From positions 1 through 35,035 of the forward strand of contig JAGXFS010000112.1 in NCBI GenBank assembly GCA_024637275.1: 35,035 bases of DNA. Reading direction: 5' to 3'. This document shows positions 7,874 to 16,712 of the stretch, piece after piece; within the stretch, counting starts at the first letter, position 1, and every line of letters starts with the position of its first letter. The notes beneath the pieces are model-generated. The model was not told the DNA's origin, ran no database searches, and worked only from the letters and a program-made list of their open reading frames with translations. A program made the position numbers and the translations under genes. The DNA is from Acidimicrobiia bacterium. GTDB lineage: Bacteria > Actinomycetota > Acidimicrobiia > Spongiisociales > JAENVV01.

Positions 7874-8888
7874 CGGAGCGGTCCCGTGGGCAGGGGCCGT
7901 CAAGATCGCAGAACGGCTGGCTGGCACCTACCCCCTGTTTGATTCGTACCATCGAGACGCGCTGATCGCCGAGGCCGTCCCGCTCGTTGCGAAAGCTCAG
8001 GAGTTGGTCGAAGCAGAGACCGGACTGGGATCGGTCGGCGTTCCAACTGTCGAGGTGGTCGATCGGGGACGCTGGGTCGAACGCAACGTTGCCTTTTTCT
8101 CCATGATCGTTGATGCGACGATTACCGAACCTCAAGGTCTGGTCAGGAAGATCGGCGGACCGCTCGTTGCCGCCGAAACCGGCGCCCTACTCGGTGTCCT
8201 GTCCCGGCGGGTTCTCGGACAATATGAACTCGTTCTGCCGTCCGAAGACGCCGGCGACACCATCTATCTGGTTGGTCCCAACATGCTGGCAATGGAGCGT
8301 GCCCATCAACTGCGGCCTGCTGAATTCCGGATGTGGATTGCCCTGCACGAATGCACCCACCGGCTTCAATTCATGGCGGTGCCATGGATGCGTGATTATT
8401 TCTTCGAGATGGTGACCTCGTTGGCGGCCGCCACCCAGTCAGATGAGCGGCGCTTGACCCGCTTGGGCTCTGAGATTCGAAAGGCGTCCGACGAGGGTCG
8501 GCCGCTCCTTGACGAGTCGGGTCTGCTCGGCTTGTTTGCCAACGATGACCAGCGACTGTTGCTCGACAAGATCCAGGCGCTCATGTCCCTACTTGAGGGC
8601 CACGGCCACGTAGTGATGGACCGGGTCGGTGGTCGCATCCTCCGTACCCAAAAGCGGATGTCGGGCCTGTTGAAGGCTCGCCGGGCCGACCCGCGCATGG
8701 CGGCCTTCATGCGACTCACCGGTCTTGAAATGAAGATGCGTCAGTACGAATTGGGCGAACAGTTCGTTCTCGGAGTCGAGCGACTCTCCACCTGGTCGGC
8801 GCTCGATGTTGCCTGGACCGAACCGGACGCCCTTCCGACGCTCGCCGAGATCGAATCGCCGGAAACATGGCTCCGTCGGGTGAGCTAG
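7842..8888 (+). CDS. Zincin_2 family metalloprotease-like protein (DUF2342)
   Basis: Member of the actinobacterial zincin_2 family, which profile libraries label coenzyme-F420-biosynthesis-associated because of gene context; no reaction has been shown that I know of. The 348-residue protein has an HEXXH zinc motif at H169-E-C-T-H173 and the later EGHGHVVMD segment that is also typical. The start is uncertain. TTG 7842 is the only plausible upstream start, since there is no ATG or GTG in frame before the conserved part (AVPWAGAVKIAERLAG); it forces a 32-base overlap with the previous gene. It overlaps tilS by 22 bases, the neighbour order usual in actinobacteria. No F420 gene is present in this window. 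Confidence 0.85.
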   Translation: MFAVDTPSSNNGAVPWAGAVKIAERLAGTYPLFDSYHRDALIAEAVPLVAKAQELVEAETGLGSVGVPTVEVVDRGRWVERNVAFFSMIVDATITEPQGLVRKIGGPLVAAETGALLGVLSRRVLGQYELVLPSEDAGDTIYLVGPNMLAMERAHQLRPAEFRMWIALHECTHRLQFMAVPWMRDYFFEMVTSLAAATQSDERRLTRLGSEIRKASDEGRPLLDESGLLGLFANDDQRLLLDKIQALMSLLEGHGHVVMDRVGGRILRTQKRMSGLLKARRADPRMAAFMRLTGLEMKMRQYELGEQFVLGVERLSTWSALDVAWTEPDALPTLAEIESPETWLRRVS

Positions 8889-10153
8889 ACCCGTCCCTCG
8901 AACGGGCTGGAGAACGTCTGGTCGGCCGCTCGTGCGTGGTGGCGTTGTCGGGCGGACCTGACTCGGCCGCGTTGGCGTTCGTGGCTCATAGGTTCGGGCT
9001 GTCAGTCCGGGCAATTCACGTGGACCATGGCCAGCCCGCTTCAGCGGCATTGGCGGCGGCTGCCAAGAAGATTGCAGCCGAAGTTGGCATTCCATTCGAC
9101 AAAGTGTCGGTCGATGTGCCTGATGGGGCTTCCTTCGAAGATCAGGCGCGCCAGGTCCGGTATGCGGCTCTTCACGATTCCTGCGAGGCCGGGGAGGTGC
9201 TGCTGACCGGCCACAGTGCCGATGACAATGCTGAAACGTTCCTGTTGAATCTGCTGCGAGGTGCAGGGCTGACCGGTTTGGGAGGGATCCCGATGGAGCG
9301 AGGGTCCGTCATCCGACCGCTATTGGAGGTCCCCCGATCGGTGCTCGCGGCTCTGGTGGAGTCCGAAGGCTTGAGTGCAATGGCGGATCCTTCAAATGAG
9401 GACCTCGCCCATGCCCGCAACCGGATCCGAAACGAGGTGCTGCCAACGCTGGGGCCCCCTGAAGTGATCGCCAGGGCCGCCCGGCTGGCCTCGGATGATG
9501 ATCACGTCCTCCATGGCCTCGCAGCGGAGGTCCCGATCCGGGTGGGTTCGAATCGAGTATCGATCCCCGTTGGCGCGCTGCGTACGCTTCCCCGACCGAT
9601 CGGCAATCGGGTGATCAGGCGGGGACTGCGGCTCGTGAACCCGCCGTATCCGGGGACCTCCCGGATGATCGACGCGGTCTGGTCTGTCGCCACCGGAGCC
9701 ACTGGACGTGCCGAGCTCGGTGAAGGCGTGATCGCCTACGTTTCCCAAGCAAGTGTGGTGCTTGAGCAGGGAACCGATGACTCGCCTCGGCCGGTCGTCC
9801 TGAGTGCTCCCCGGACGGTGTTTGGAGACTGGGTGCTGGCGGTGTCCGAACGACCAGCTACCCCGCCGGCTCTACCCATCGGTCCCGGCTGCGCGGTGTT
9901 TGCCGACCCGCCCGAGCTACTGGTGAGGAGTCCGCTACCCGGAGATCGGGTGCCACTCCGGCAAGGCGGACATAAGGACCTTGCGGACGTATTCGCCGAA
10001 GCGCGCATCTCACAGGATGGGCGGCGAAACTGGCCCGTGGTGGTCGCCGATGAACTCGTGTGGTGGGTGCCCGGGGTGCGACAAGGCTGGCTCGGTTGGG
10101 GAGATACGAGCTCGGACCGCTACCTTATGGCGAACATTCTTTTGGAGGGTTAG
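8867..10153 (+). CDS. tilS: tRNA(Ile)-lysidine synthetase
   Basis: Converts the wobble C34 of tRNA-Ile(CAU) to lysidine with ATP and lysine, so that the tRNA reads AUA instead of AUG. The 428-residue protein has the N-type PP-loop SGGPDS (28-33), then IHVDHG and TGHSADDNAETFLLNLLRG, all diagnostic. The last hundred residues (SPLPGDRVPLRQGGHKDLADVF and the WVPGVRQ end) match the TilS C-terminal domain. The ATG at 8867 lies inside the preceding gene. Its stop shares one base with the hpt start. Confidence 0.94.
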   Translation: MAPSGELDPSLERAGERLVGRSCVVALSGGPDSAALAFVAHRFGLSVRAIHVDHGQPASAALAAAAKKIAAEVGIPFDKVSVDVPDGASFEDQARQVRYAALHDSCEAGEVLLTGHSADDNAETFLLNLLRGAGLTGLGGIPMERGSVIRPLLEVPRSVLAALVESEGLSAMADPSNEDLAHARNRIRNEVLPTLGPPEVIARAARLASDDDHVLHGLAAEVPIRVGSNRVSIPVGALRTLPRPIGNRVIRRGLRLVNPPYPGTSRMIDAVWSVATGATGRAELGEGVIAYVSQASVVLEQGTDDSPRPVVLSAPRTVFGDWVLAVSERPATPPALPIGPGCAVFADPPELLVRSPLPGDRVPLRQGGHKDLADVFAEARISQDGRRNWPVVVADELVWWVPGVRQGWLGWGDTSSDRYLMANILLEG

Positions 10154-10680
10154 TGATCGTCTCGAAAGTTTTGATCTCGCAAGAGGAGATCCAAACCAAG
10201 TTGTCGGAGATGGGCAAGCAGATCAGCGACGACTACGCCGATAAAGATCTGCTGATGGTGGGCGTGTTGAAAGGCGCATTCATCGTCATGGCCGACCTCG
10301 CCCGTCATATTACGGTCCCGGTGGAGTTCGATTTTATGGCCGTCTCGTCGTACGGCGCCGCCACGCAGACCTCTGGCGTGGTTCGAATCCTCAAGGATCT
10401 CGACCAGGAAATCGCCGGTCGCGATGTGTTGATCGTCGAAGACATCATCGATTCTGGCCTCACCCTCAGCTATCTGCTGAAGTCGCTGCGGGTGCGCAGG
10501 CCTGCCTCGCTTGAACTCGCTTCGCTCCTGGTTAAAAAGGGCATTCAAAGTGTCCCGGTCGACGTTCGCTACACCGGGTTTGAGATAGGTCCCGAGTTCG
10601 TGGTGGGCTACGGTCTCGATCACGCGGGCAAGTATCGCAATCTTCCTTACGTTGGAGTGATGGAAGAATCTTCGGAGTGA
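10153..10680 (+). CDS. hpt: Hypoxanthine phosphoribosyltransferase
   Basis: Salvages hypoxanthine (and usually guanine) to the nucleotide using PRPP. The 175-residue protein carries the PRPP-binding signature VLIVEDIIDSGLTLSYL near 91-107 and the LKGAFIVMADL segment of this family. The GTG at 10153 is supported by GGAGGG four bases upstream and by its one-base overlap with the tilS stop (TAGTG). The longer frame back to 10060 lies inside tilS and has no family support. tilS-hpt-ftsH is a widely conserved order. Confidence 0.94.
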   Translation: MIVSKVLISQEEIQTKLSEMGKQISDDYADKDLLMVGVLKGAFIVMADLARHITVPVEFDFMAVSSYGAATQTSGVVRILKDLDQEIAGRDVLIVEDIIDSGLTLSYLLKSLRVRRPASLELASLLVKKGIQSVPVDVRYTGFEIGPEFVVGYGLDHAGKYRNLPYVGVMEESSE

Positions 10681-10693
10681 TTTACGGCTGGGG

Positions 10694-10722
10694 TGGGCAT
10701 ATTTCGAGAATGGCAATAGCAT
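10694..10722 (+). promoter_or_regulatory. Candidate promoter of ftsH
   Basis: TGGGCA (10694-10699), a 17-base spacer and TAGCAT (10717-10722) lie in the 97-base gap after hpt. This would give a leader of about 50 bases that includes the GGAGGA ribosome site at 10767-10772. The -35 matches four of six positions. Confidence 0.35.
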
Positions 10723-10777
10723 GGGGTTGCGAGCCTGATGGTTTGACGAGCAACGACACAACTCCCGGAGGACCGCG

Positions 10778-12688
10778 GTGAACCGCACCGTTCGTACGAT
10801 TCTTATTTATTTCGCCGTAGTGACGGTGCTATGGCTCGCTTTTTCGGCATGGTTCGACGCCGCCAATGCTCCCGAAGAAATAGACTTCACGAAACTTGAT
10901 GCCCTCGTCGAAGACGGTGAAGTAGGCACGGTTCGGTTCTTCCCCGACGCGAACAAAGTTGAAGTGCGCTCGCCGTCGACCCCTCTTGAGGAGCCGGCCG
11001 AGTACACGATCGCCTATCCCGATCAGTTCGAAGATGAGCTGCTCATTGAGCTGCAATCCCAGGGCGTGGAGGTTTCGGTTGATCCCGAGCCGACGTCGAT
11101 TGGCACGGTTCTTCTGACCCTGCTGCCGTGGTTGTTCATCCTTGGCTTCATGTTCATCATCTTTACGCAGATGCAGGGCGGCGGAAATCGCGTCATGCAG
11201 TTTGGTAAGTCCAAGGCCAAGCAAATGACCAAGGACCAGCCCAAAGTCACGTTCAACGACGTGGCCGGTCTTGAAGAGGCCATCGAAGAGCTTGAGGAGA
11301 TCAAGGACTTCCTCCAAAACCCGGCCAAGTATCGGGCGATGGGCGCCAAGATCCCTCGTGGTGTTCTCTTGTTCGGCCCTCCAGGAACCGGCAAGACCTT
11401 GCTGGCACGAGCCGTGGCCGGTGAGGCTGGCGTGCCCTTCTTCTCGATTTCGGGTTCCGACTTCGTTGAGATGTTCGTTGGGGTTGGCGCGTCGCGTGTA
11501 CGAGACCTCTTCGAACAGGCCAAGGCTCAAGGTCCGGCCATTGTCTTCATCGATGAGATCGACGCGGTTGGCCGACATCGTGGTGCAGGTCTCGGTGGTG
11601 GTCACGACGAACGTGAGCAGACGCTCAACCAGTTGCTGGTCGAGCTTGATGGATTCGAAGCGCAGACCGGCGTCATCGTGATGGCAGCCACGAACCGCCC
11701 TGACATCCTCGATCCGGCCCTCTTGCGCCCCGGTCGATTCGATCGACAGATCACCGTCGGTCGACCGGCGTTTAAAGGTCGCACCGCCATTCTGGAAGTG
11801 CACGCCAAGGGCAAGCCGTTCGCTCCGGACGTAAAAATGGAAACCATCGCCAGGCAGACCCCCGGCTTTACGGGTGCCGATCTTGCCAACCTCATCAACG
11901 AGGCCGCCCTCCTGTCGGCTCGCCACAACAAGAAACTCATCGGCACCGAAGAGATCGAAGAAGCCACCGTTCGCATCATCGCCGGACCCGAACGCAAGAG
12001 TTTGGTCATCTCGGAGGATGAGAAGAAGATCACCGCGTTCCACGAGGTCGGTCATGCTCTGGTTGGTTGGGTGCTGCCCAACGCCGATCCGGTCCACAAG
12101 GTCACGATCATTCCACGCGGTAGCGCGGCAGGTCACACCCAATCCATGCCGTCCGAAGATCGGCTGTACCGTCGGCGCAGCGAGCTGATCGACCAGTTGG
12201 CGATGGCGCTGGGCGGCCGGGTAGCCGAGGAACTCGTTTTTGGCGATCCGACCACGGGTGCTTCGAACGACATCGAACAAGCCACCAAGATCGCCCGCCA
12301 GATGGTCATGGAGTACGGGATGAGCGACAAGCTCGGACCGATGAAGTACGGCCACGCCGATGGGGAAGTCTTCCTCGGGCGGGACTACTCCCGCCAAGCC
12401 GACTACTCCGATGATATGGCCGCGAGCATCGACAACGAGGTGCGCAAGCTCATCGGGCAAGCCCACGACGAAGCGCGGGCGATCCTGACAACGCATCGTG
12501 AGGATATGGAGCGGATGACGGTAGCGCTGCTCGACGAAGAAACGCTCGACTCGAAGCGTATTGCCGAACTCCTCGCCGATGTCCCCAAGTGGCAGCACTC
12601 GTCGAGTGGATCGATGCGGATTCAAATCCCAGCCGGTATGCCGACACCGCCCAAAGACGGCGTGGCCGCTTCCCAGGCTGGCACCTAA
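10778..12688 (+). CDS. ftsH: ATP-dependent zinc metalloprotease FtsH
   Basis: Membrane-anchored AAA+ protease for membrane-protein quality control. The 636-residue protein has two N-terminal helices (about 6-24 and 109-130) bracketing an 80-residue extracytoplasmic domain. It then shows Walker A GPPGTGKT (200-207), Walker B IVFIDE (255-260), the second region of homology ([20 protein letters not shown]) and the zinc site HEVGH (422-426), with the usual downstream acidic ligand in [10 protein letters not shown]. The start is GTG with GGAGGA five bases upstream. Length and domain order are normal. folE follows after 16 bases. Confidence 0.97.
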   Translation: MNRTVRTILIYFAVVTVLWLAFSAWFDAANAPEEIDFTKLDALVEDGEVGTVRFFPDANKVEVRSPSTPLEEPAEYTIAYPDQFEDELLIELQSQGVEVSVDPEPTSIGTVLLTLLPWLFILGFMFIIFTQMQGGGNRVMQFGKSKAKQMTKDQPKVTFNDVAGLEEAIEELEEIKDFLQNPAKYRAMGAKIPRGVLLFGPPGTGKTLLARAVAGEAGVPFFSISGSDFVEMFVGVGASRVRDLFEQAKAQGPAIVFIDEIDAVGRHRGAGLGGGHDEREQTLNQLLVELDGFEAQTGVIVMAATNRPDILDPALLRPGRFDRQITVGRPAFKGRTAILEVHAKGKPFAPDVKMETIARQTPGFTGADLANLINEAALLSARHNKKLIGTEEIEEATVRIIAGPERKSLVISEDEKKITAFHEVGHALVGWVLPNADPVHKVTIIPRGSAAGHTQSMPSEDRLYRRRSELIDQLAMALGGRVAEELVFGDPTTGASNDIEQATKIARQMVMEYGMSDKLGPMKYGHADGEVFLGRDYSRQADYSDDMAASIDNEVRKLIGQAHDEARAILTTHREDMERMTVALLDEETLDSKRIAELLADVPKWQHSSSGSMRIQIPAGMPTPPKDGVAASQAGT

Positions 12689-12692
12689 CCCC

Positions 12693-12698
12693 TACGCT
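12693..12698 (+). promoter_or_regulatory. Candidate -10 box for folE
   Basis: TACGCT ends 6 bases before the folE ATG, and no Shine-Dalgarno site is visible in the 16-base gap after ftsH. It would let the folate genes start independently of ftsH. The possible -35, TTCCCA at 12670-12675, is poor. Confidence 0.3.
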
Positions 12699-12704
12699 GT
12701 CACC

Positions 12705-13268
12705 ATGACTGTCGACAAGGACGCCATCGCTGCGGCGGTTCGCAACATTCTGGTAGCCATCGGTGAAGATCCCGATCGGGAAGGCTTGGCCGAAACCCCC
12801 GATCGGGTTGCTCGCATGTATGAGGAGCTCTTCGAGGGGATGCACCAAAACCCCGAGGAGATCGTAAAGTCGGTATTCACGGAGGACGCGCATCGCGAGA
12901 TCGTCATGGTTCGCGACATTCCCTTCTATTCGATGTGCGAACACCATCTCGTTCCCTTCTTCGGCAAAGCTCACGTGGCCTATCTTCCCGATGGGGTGCT
13001 CACGGGGCTTTCGAAGCTCGCTCGGCTGGTCGAGGCCTTCGCCAAACGTCCACAAATGCAAGAGCGGCTTACCTCTCAGATTGCCGACACCCTCATGGAG
13101 GCCGTCAAACCGCTCGGCGTTCTGGTCGTCATTGAGGCAGAGCACCTCTGCATGAGTATGCGAGGAGTACAGAAGCCGGGCTCGTCCACGACCACGTCGG
13201 CGGTCCGGGGAATTTTTGCTTCCCGGGCGACCACCCGAGCTGAGGCCTTCGCGCTCCTCAACCGATGA
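12705..13268 (+). CDS. folE: GTP cyclohydrolase I
   Basis: First step of folate synthesis: GTP to 7,8-dihydroneopterin triphosphate. The 187-residue protein has the zinc ligands C78 and H81 (CEHH) and C149 (EHLCMSMRG), and the active-site run [16 protein letters not shown]. The ATG at 12705 gives a standard N-terminus with D-P-D-R-E-G-L-x-E-T-P-x-R-V; the longer frame into ftsH adds unrelated sequence. It overlaps folP by four bases (ATGA). Confidence 0.96.
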   Translation: MTVDKDAIAAAVRNILVAIGEDPDREGLAETPDRVARMYEELFEGMHQNPEEIVKSVFTEDAHREIVMVRDIPFYSMCEHHLVPFFGKAHVAYLPDGVLTGLSKLARLVEAFAKRPQMQERLTSQIADTLMEAVKPLGVLVVIEAEHLCMSMRGVQKPGSSTTTSAVRGIFASRATTRAEAFALLNR

Positions 13269-14095
13269 ACTGGCGGTTACGCACGAGGACGCTGCTCCTC
13301 GACCGACCGTTGTTGATGGGGATTGTCAACGCCACCCCCGATTCTTTTTCTGACGGCGGTCAATTCGGTTCATCCCAAGACGCAATCGATCATGCCCGCC
13401 AGCTCGTTGCAGAAGGTGCCGATATCATCGATGTCGGTGGGGAGTCAACCCGACCCGGCGCAGATCCGGTACCGGTCGACGAAGAACTATCCCGGGTCAT
13501 TCCGATCGTCGAGGCGCTGACCGCCGATGATGTGGTCGTTTCAATCGACACGTCGAAGCCGCAGGTCGCGGCAGAGGCGCTCAGGGCCGGCGCAGAGATC
13601 GTCAACGATGTGACCGGCTTCCGGGACCCCGCCATGCAGGAGGCGGCGGTGCGGTGGCAGCCGGGAGTGGTAATCATGCACATGGCCGGGTCGCCTCGCA
13701 CCATGCAGAACAATCCCGAGTATGCCGATGTGCTTGCCGAGGTGGCCAGCTACCTCATCGGCCAGGCTGGACTGTTGGAGGCGGCCGGACTGAGCTCGGA
13801 CCGCATCTGTCTCGACCCGGGCATTGGTTTTGGCAAAACCACCGAACACAATCTGGATCTGCTGGCGGGGACGGGCTTGTTGGCTGGCCTGGGCTACCCG
13901 CTGATGATCGGCGTATCGAGAAAACGGTTCATTGGTGCCCTGCTGGGGGCTGAGTCACTCGAGGAACGGGATTTCGCCACAGCCGTGTTGTCTGCGCTGG
14001 TGATCCATCTCGGCGCCAATGTGCTGCGGGTTCACAATGTTCTCCTGTCTCGGCAGGCCGCCCTCCTCAGCTCGGCTATCGTGGCGGACACATGA
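13265..14095 (+). CDS. folP: Dihydropteroate synthase
   Basis: Joins 6-hydroxymethyl-dihydropterin diphosphate to p-aminobenzoate; this is the sulfonamide target. The 276-residue protein shows [11 protein letters not shown] (22-32), [33 protein letters not shown] and GVSRKRFIG, the complete set of pterin- and sulfonamide-loop motifs. The start overlaps the folE stop and the end overlaps the next gene by four bases. Confidence 0.96.
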   Translation: MNWRLRTRTLLLDRPLLMGIVNATPDSFSDGGQFGSSQDAIDHARQLVAEGADIIDVGGESTRPGADPVPVDEELSRVIPIVEALTADDVVVSIDTSKPQVAAEALRAGAEIVNDVTGFRDPAMQEAAVRWQPGVVIMHMAGSPRTMQNNPEYADVLAEVASYLIGQAGLLEAAGLSSDRICLDPGIGFGKTTEHNLDLLAGTGLLAGLGYPLMIGVSRKRFIGALLGAESLEERDFATAVLSALVIHLGANVLRVHNVLLSRQAALLSSAIVADT

Positions 14096-14574
14096 CAGGT
14101 CTAAAACCACGGGATTTCGTTTGGGTTATTGCCGGACGCTTGGCAGTAAGCCAGCGGATCGGTGGCCATGGCTTCCAGCATCGTCGGGTCCGTCGCGAGG
14201 AAGAGATCATTTGGCTTCGAGAGAACGCCAAAATCAACACCCTCGTGTCGCTCTTGACCGGGAATCAGAACATCTCGTCCTATGAAGAGGCCGGTTTCGC
14301 CGTAACTCACGAGCCACTACCAGCTGACCTGAATGTGCCGTCAGATGTGCCACGGGTGCTCAAAGCGATTCAGTCCGCGTTGTCGCCGGGCAACGCAGTC
14401 GTGCTCGTGCATCGCGACCTCGTCGACGAGACCCTTGCCGGGCTGTTGGCTGCGTACCTCATCTATAGCGGCATGGTCGGAGACCCTATCAAAGCTGCTG
14501 CCGTCATCCAGGAGATTCTCGGACGCCCACTGGGCCCGGAAGCTCGGACGATGATGAATGCCGCCGCCCGGTGA
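14092..14574 (+). CDS. Phosphatase-fold protein with degenerate P-loop, unknown function
   Basis: A 160-residue protein locked between folP and folB by four-base overlaps. It resembles small dual-specificity-type phosphatases: an opening WVIAGRLAVS, then EIIWLRENAKINTLVSLL, then a P-loop-like strand and helix VVLVHR...AAYLIYSG. In active enzymes that loop reads H-C-x5-R. Here the cysteine position is R108 and the arginine position is T114, and the glycines are V and E, so classical phosphatase chemistry should be impossible. The match is from pattern reading only, and a divergent unrelated fold is possible. The position suggests a role linked to pterin intermediates, for example in the still poorly defined removal of phosphates from dihydroneopterin triphosphate, or a binding or regulatory role; this is inference. 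Confidence 0.55.
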   Translation: MTGLKPRDFVWVIAGRLAVSQRIGGHGFQHRRVRREEEIIWLRENAKINTLVSLLTGNQNISSYEEAGFAVTHEPLPADLNVPSDVPRVLKAIQSALSPGNAVVLVHRDLVDETLAGLLAAYLIYSGMVGDPIKAAAVIQEILGRPLGPEARTMMNAAAR

Positions 14575-14930
14575 CCGATACGATTTCGTTGCGCGGACTT
14601 GAAGTCTTCGCGTATCACGGTGTCCTCCCGCAAGAGGCCATCAAGGGTCAGACGTTCGCGATCGACATTGATCTGTCTGTCGACACGTTCAAAGCCGGCT
14701 CTCTTGATGATCTGTCCGAAACTGTCGACTACGGCAAACTCGCCGACGAAGTCGTAGCTGTCGCCTCGGGTGAGCGCCATGATCTCATCGAAACGCTCGC
14801 TCACGAGATTGCCAAAATGTGCATGTCCCTGAAGTCGGTCACGGGATGCATCGTCACAGTGCACAAACCGTCGGCTCCGATCCGCCACACGTTCAGTGAC
14901 GTTTCGGTTTCGGTCCGGTACCCCAGGTAG
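14571..14930 (+). CDS. folB: Dihydroneopterin aldolase
   Basis: Cleaves 7,8-dihydroneopterin to 6-hydroxymethyl-dihydropterin and glycolaldehyde. The 119-residue protein is of normal length, with LRGLEVFAYHGVLPQE at the N-terminus, the active-site E and Y of the ETVDYGKL segment, and the closing VTVHKPSAPI. The GTG start overlaps the previous stop (GTGA). It is followed by folK after six bases. Confidence 0.95.
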   Translation: MTDTISLRGLEVFAYHGVLPQEAIKGQTFAIDIDLSVDTFKAGSLDDLSETVDYGKLADEVVAVASGERHDLIETLAHEIAKMCMSLKSVTGCIVTVHKPSAPIRHTFSDVSVSVRYPR

Positions 14931-14936
14931 CCGATC

Positions 14937-15875
14937 ATGCACGTTGCGGTCGGGCTCGGGTCGAATCTGGGAGATCGTCTCACCCACCTCCGAATGGCGG
15001 TGAGTCAGCTTGAGGAGCGGTTTGGCACGTTGGTGGCCGTTTCGAGCTTGTACCGATCTGATCCCGTTGGGGGTCCCGAGCAGCCCGACTATCTCAATGC
15101 TGTAGCTGTGATTGATACCGATCGCACGCTCGACGAGGTGTTGGCGGAGTGCCTGGAGATCGAACAGCTCGCTGGCCGGAACCGTACCGAGCGCTGGGGC
15201 CCTCGTACCCTGGACCTCGACGTGCTGGCGGCCGCGGCGCCTCCGGTAGTGACCGATCGCCTCACCGTGCCCCACCCCCGTGCTGCTGAACGCCGGTTCG
15301 TTCTTGAGCCGCTGGACGAAGTGTGGCCCGAGGCGGCCGTCGGGCCCGGCTCCGCCAGGGCTTCCCTTGAGCACGTCCGAGACCAATCTGTTGATCGTCT
15401 GGCCGAATCTGAGTGGGTCAACGGGCTGTCCAAAGGTGGTTGGTGGGTGGCGGCGCAGGTGGTCCTGCTCATCTGGGTGATCGGCGGAGCTGTGCAACTC
15501 CCGCCGTCGGCCAACCTGGCCGGACGCTGGTTCGGAGCGGTTGTCGTCTTGAGCGGCCTCTTCTTCGGGCTGTGGGCAGGCCGGTCCCTGGGCAAAAGCC
15601 TCACTCCCTACCCCGAGCCGATGACAGGAGCGACGTTGGTCTCCCAAGGCCCGTATCGGCTCGTGCGGCACCCGATCTACGGCGGGATCATCATCGCTCT
15701 CGTCGGGGTGGCCCTGTTCCAGGGGTCGACCATGACCCTGGTGGGGGCGGTCGAAATGGGGGCACTGTTCTGGCTCAAATCCTCATTTGAGGAGCGACGC
15801 CTACTCATTGCCCATCCCATGTACCGGCAGTATCAGGCTGCGGTTCCCAAGCGGTTGATCCCGTTCCTGGTGTAG
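14937..15875 (+). CDS. folK: FolK (HPPK) fused to an isoprenylcysteine-methyltransferase-like membrane domain
   Basis: Residues 1-155 are a complete HPPK, which moves diphosphate from ATP to 6-hydroxymethyl-dihydropterin: GLGSNLGDR (6-14), YRSDPVGGPEQPDYLNAV, and RWGPRTLDLDVL (86-97) with the metal aspartates D93 and D95. The frame then continues with no stop into a membrane domain (about 166-312). It has helices near 168-187, 198-214 and 248-276, the motif GPYRLVRHPIYGG (238-250) and the tail FEERRLL...YRQYQAAVPKRLIP, all typical of the ICMT/PEMT-like methyltransferase family. A separate start inside the frame (GTG near 15448) is possible, but no ribosome site supports it. The target of the methyltransferase part is unknown. 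Confidence 0.88.
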   Translation: MHVAVGLGSNLGDRLTHLRMAVSQLEERFGTLVAVSSLYRSDPVGGPEQPDYLNAVAVIDTDRTLDEVLAECLEIEQLAGRNRTERWGPRTLDLDVLAAAAPPVVTDRLTVPHPRAAERRFVLEPLDEVWPEAAVGPGSARASLEHVRDQSVDRLAESEWVNGLSKGGWWVAAQVVLLIWVIGGAVQLPPSANLAGRWFGAVVVLSGLFFGLWAGRSLGKSLTPYPEPMTGATLVSQGPYRLVRHPIYGGIIIALVGVALFQGSTMTLVGAVEMGALFWLKSSFEERRLLIAHPMYRQYQAAVPKRLIPFLV

Positions 15876-15929
15876 GCTCCGCTCCGGTCTGGTACCGCCT
15901 GGTGGATCGGAACCGAAAGGAAGCAAGGT

Positions 15930-16712
15930 ATGGCTCGAATTGTCATTGTTGGCCCTGGAAGGGCTGGAATGTCCATCGGCCTTGCCGCCCGAACGGCCGG
16001 ACATGAGATCGTTGCTCTGGCCGCCCGTAAGCCTCTCGCCACCGACCTGGCCATATCCATACCGATCGTTAGCAAGCTGCCTGATGCCGAGTTCGTGTTC
16101 ATTGCCGTACCCGATGATGTGATCGGTGACGTTGCCGCGGTTCTCCGTCCACCTGGTGGGGCGATCATCGCCCACCTCTCTGGCCGGACGTCGGTCGACG
16201 TACTGGCCCCGCTCGGGCCGAAGGTCGGATCGCTACATCCCCTGATGACACTTCCATCGGGCCCAGTTGGTGCCCTGGCATTGGCAGGGGCGGGGGCAGC
16301 CATCACCAGTCGGTCAGAGGCGGTTGCCAGTGCGCTGACGGTGTTTGCCGACTCGCTGGGCATGCGCCCGTTCCGATTGCCCGACTCGGCCAAGGACGCC
16401 TATCACGCCGGAGCGACTGCCGCTTCAAACTATGTGGTGACGGCATTGGCCCTGGCCGAGCGGCTGTTCGCGGCGGCGGGTGTTCCACTTGAAGCAGCTA
16501 AACCACTTGTCGGCGCGGCCGTAGCGAACGTTTTCGAGTTGGGAGCCCTCGAGGCCCTGACCGGCCCGATCGTCCGGGGCGATGTCGACACGGTCGCCGC
16601 CCAGCGAGCCGCGGCCCGCCAAGCGGAGGTTGAGGACAGTTTTGTGGCACTCGGCAGGGCGACTGCCCTCCTGGCCGGAACCTGGGAAACCGTCGGCGAG
16701 GCCCTGACGTGA
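15930..16712 (+). CDS. Rossmann-like and DUF2520 domain protein, possible ketopantoate reductase-type enzyme
   Basis: A 260-residue two-domain dehydrogenase-like protein. It opens with a nucleotide-binding glycine motif (VGPGRAGMSIG, glycines at 8, 10 and 13), followed by VFIAVPDDVI and a SLHPLMTLP segment. The C-terminal half is the helical DUF2520 domain, the same architecture as 6-phosphogluconate/ketopantoate reductases. A clear ribosome site (AAGGAAG, 15917-15923) sits 6 bases before the ATG. The stop overlaps the panC start. No panE or panB is nearby, so a role as NADPH-dependent ketopantoate reductase is an attractive guess, but the catalytic residues of PanE cannot be aligned by eye. 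Confidence 0.8.
   Translation: MARIVIVGPGRAGMSIGLAARTAGHEIVALAARKPLATDLAISIPIVSKLPDAEFVFIAVPDDVIGDVAAVLRPPGGAIIAHLSGRTSVDVLAPLGPKVGSLHPLMTLPSGPVGALALAGAGAAITSRSEAVASALTVFADSLGMRPFRLPDSAKDAYHAGATAASNYVVTALALAERLFAAAGVPLEAAKPLVGAAVANVFELGALEALTGPIVRGDVDTVAAQRAAARQAEVEDSFVALGRATALLAGTWETVGEALT

Noticed and set aside
10829-12625. Long open frame (598 codons) on the minus strand across ftsH
   Set aside because: It is antisense to a gene with complete FtsH motifs. In GC-rich DNA with G/C-rich third positions long antisense frames are expected, and the translation resembles no family.
14463-15671. Open frame of 402 codons on the minus strand across folB and folK
   Set aside because: Antisense shadow with His/Arg/Pro-rich low-complexity translation; the plus strand genes carry all family motifs.
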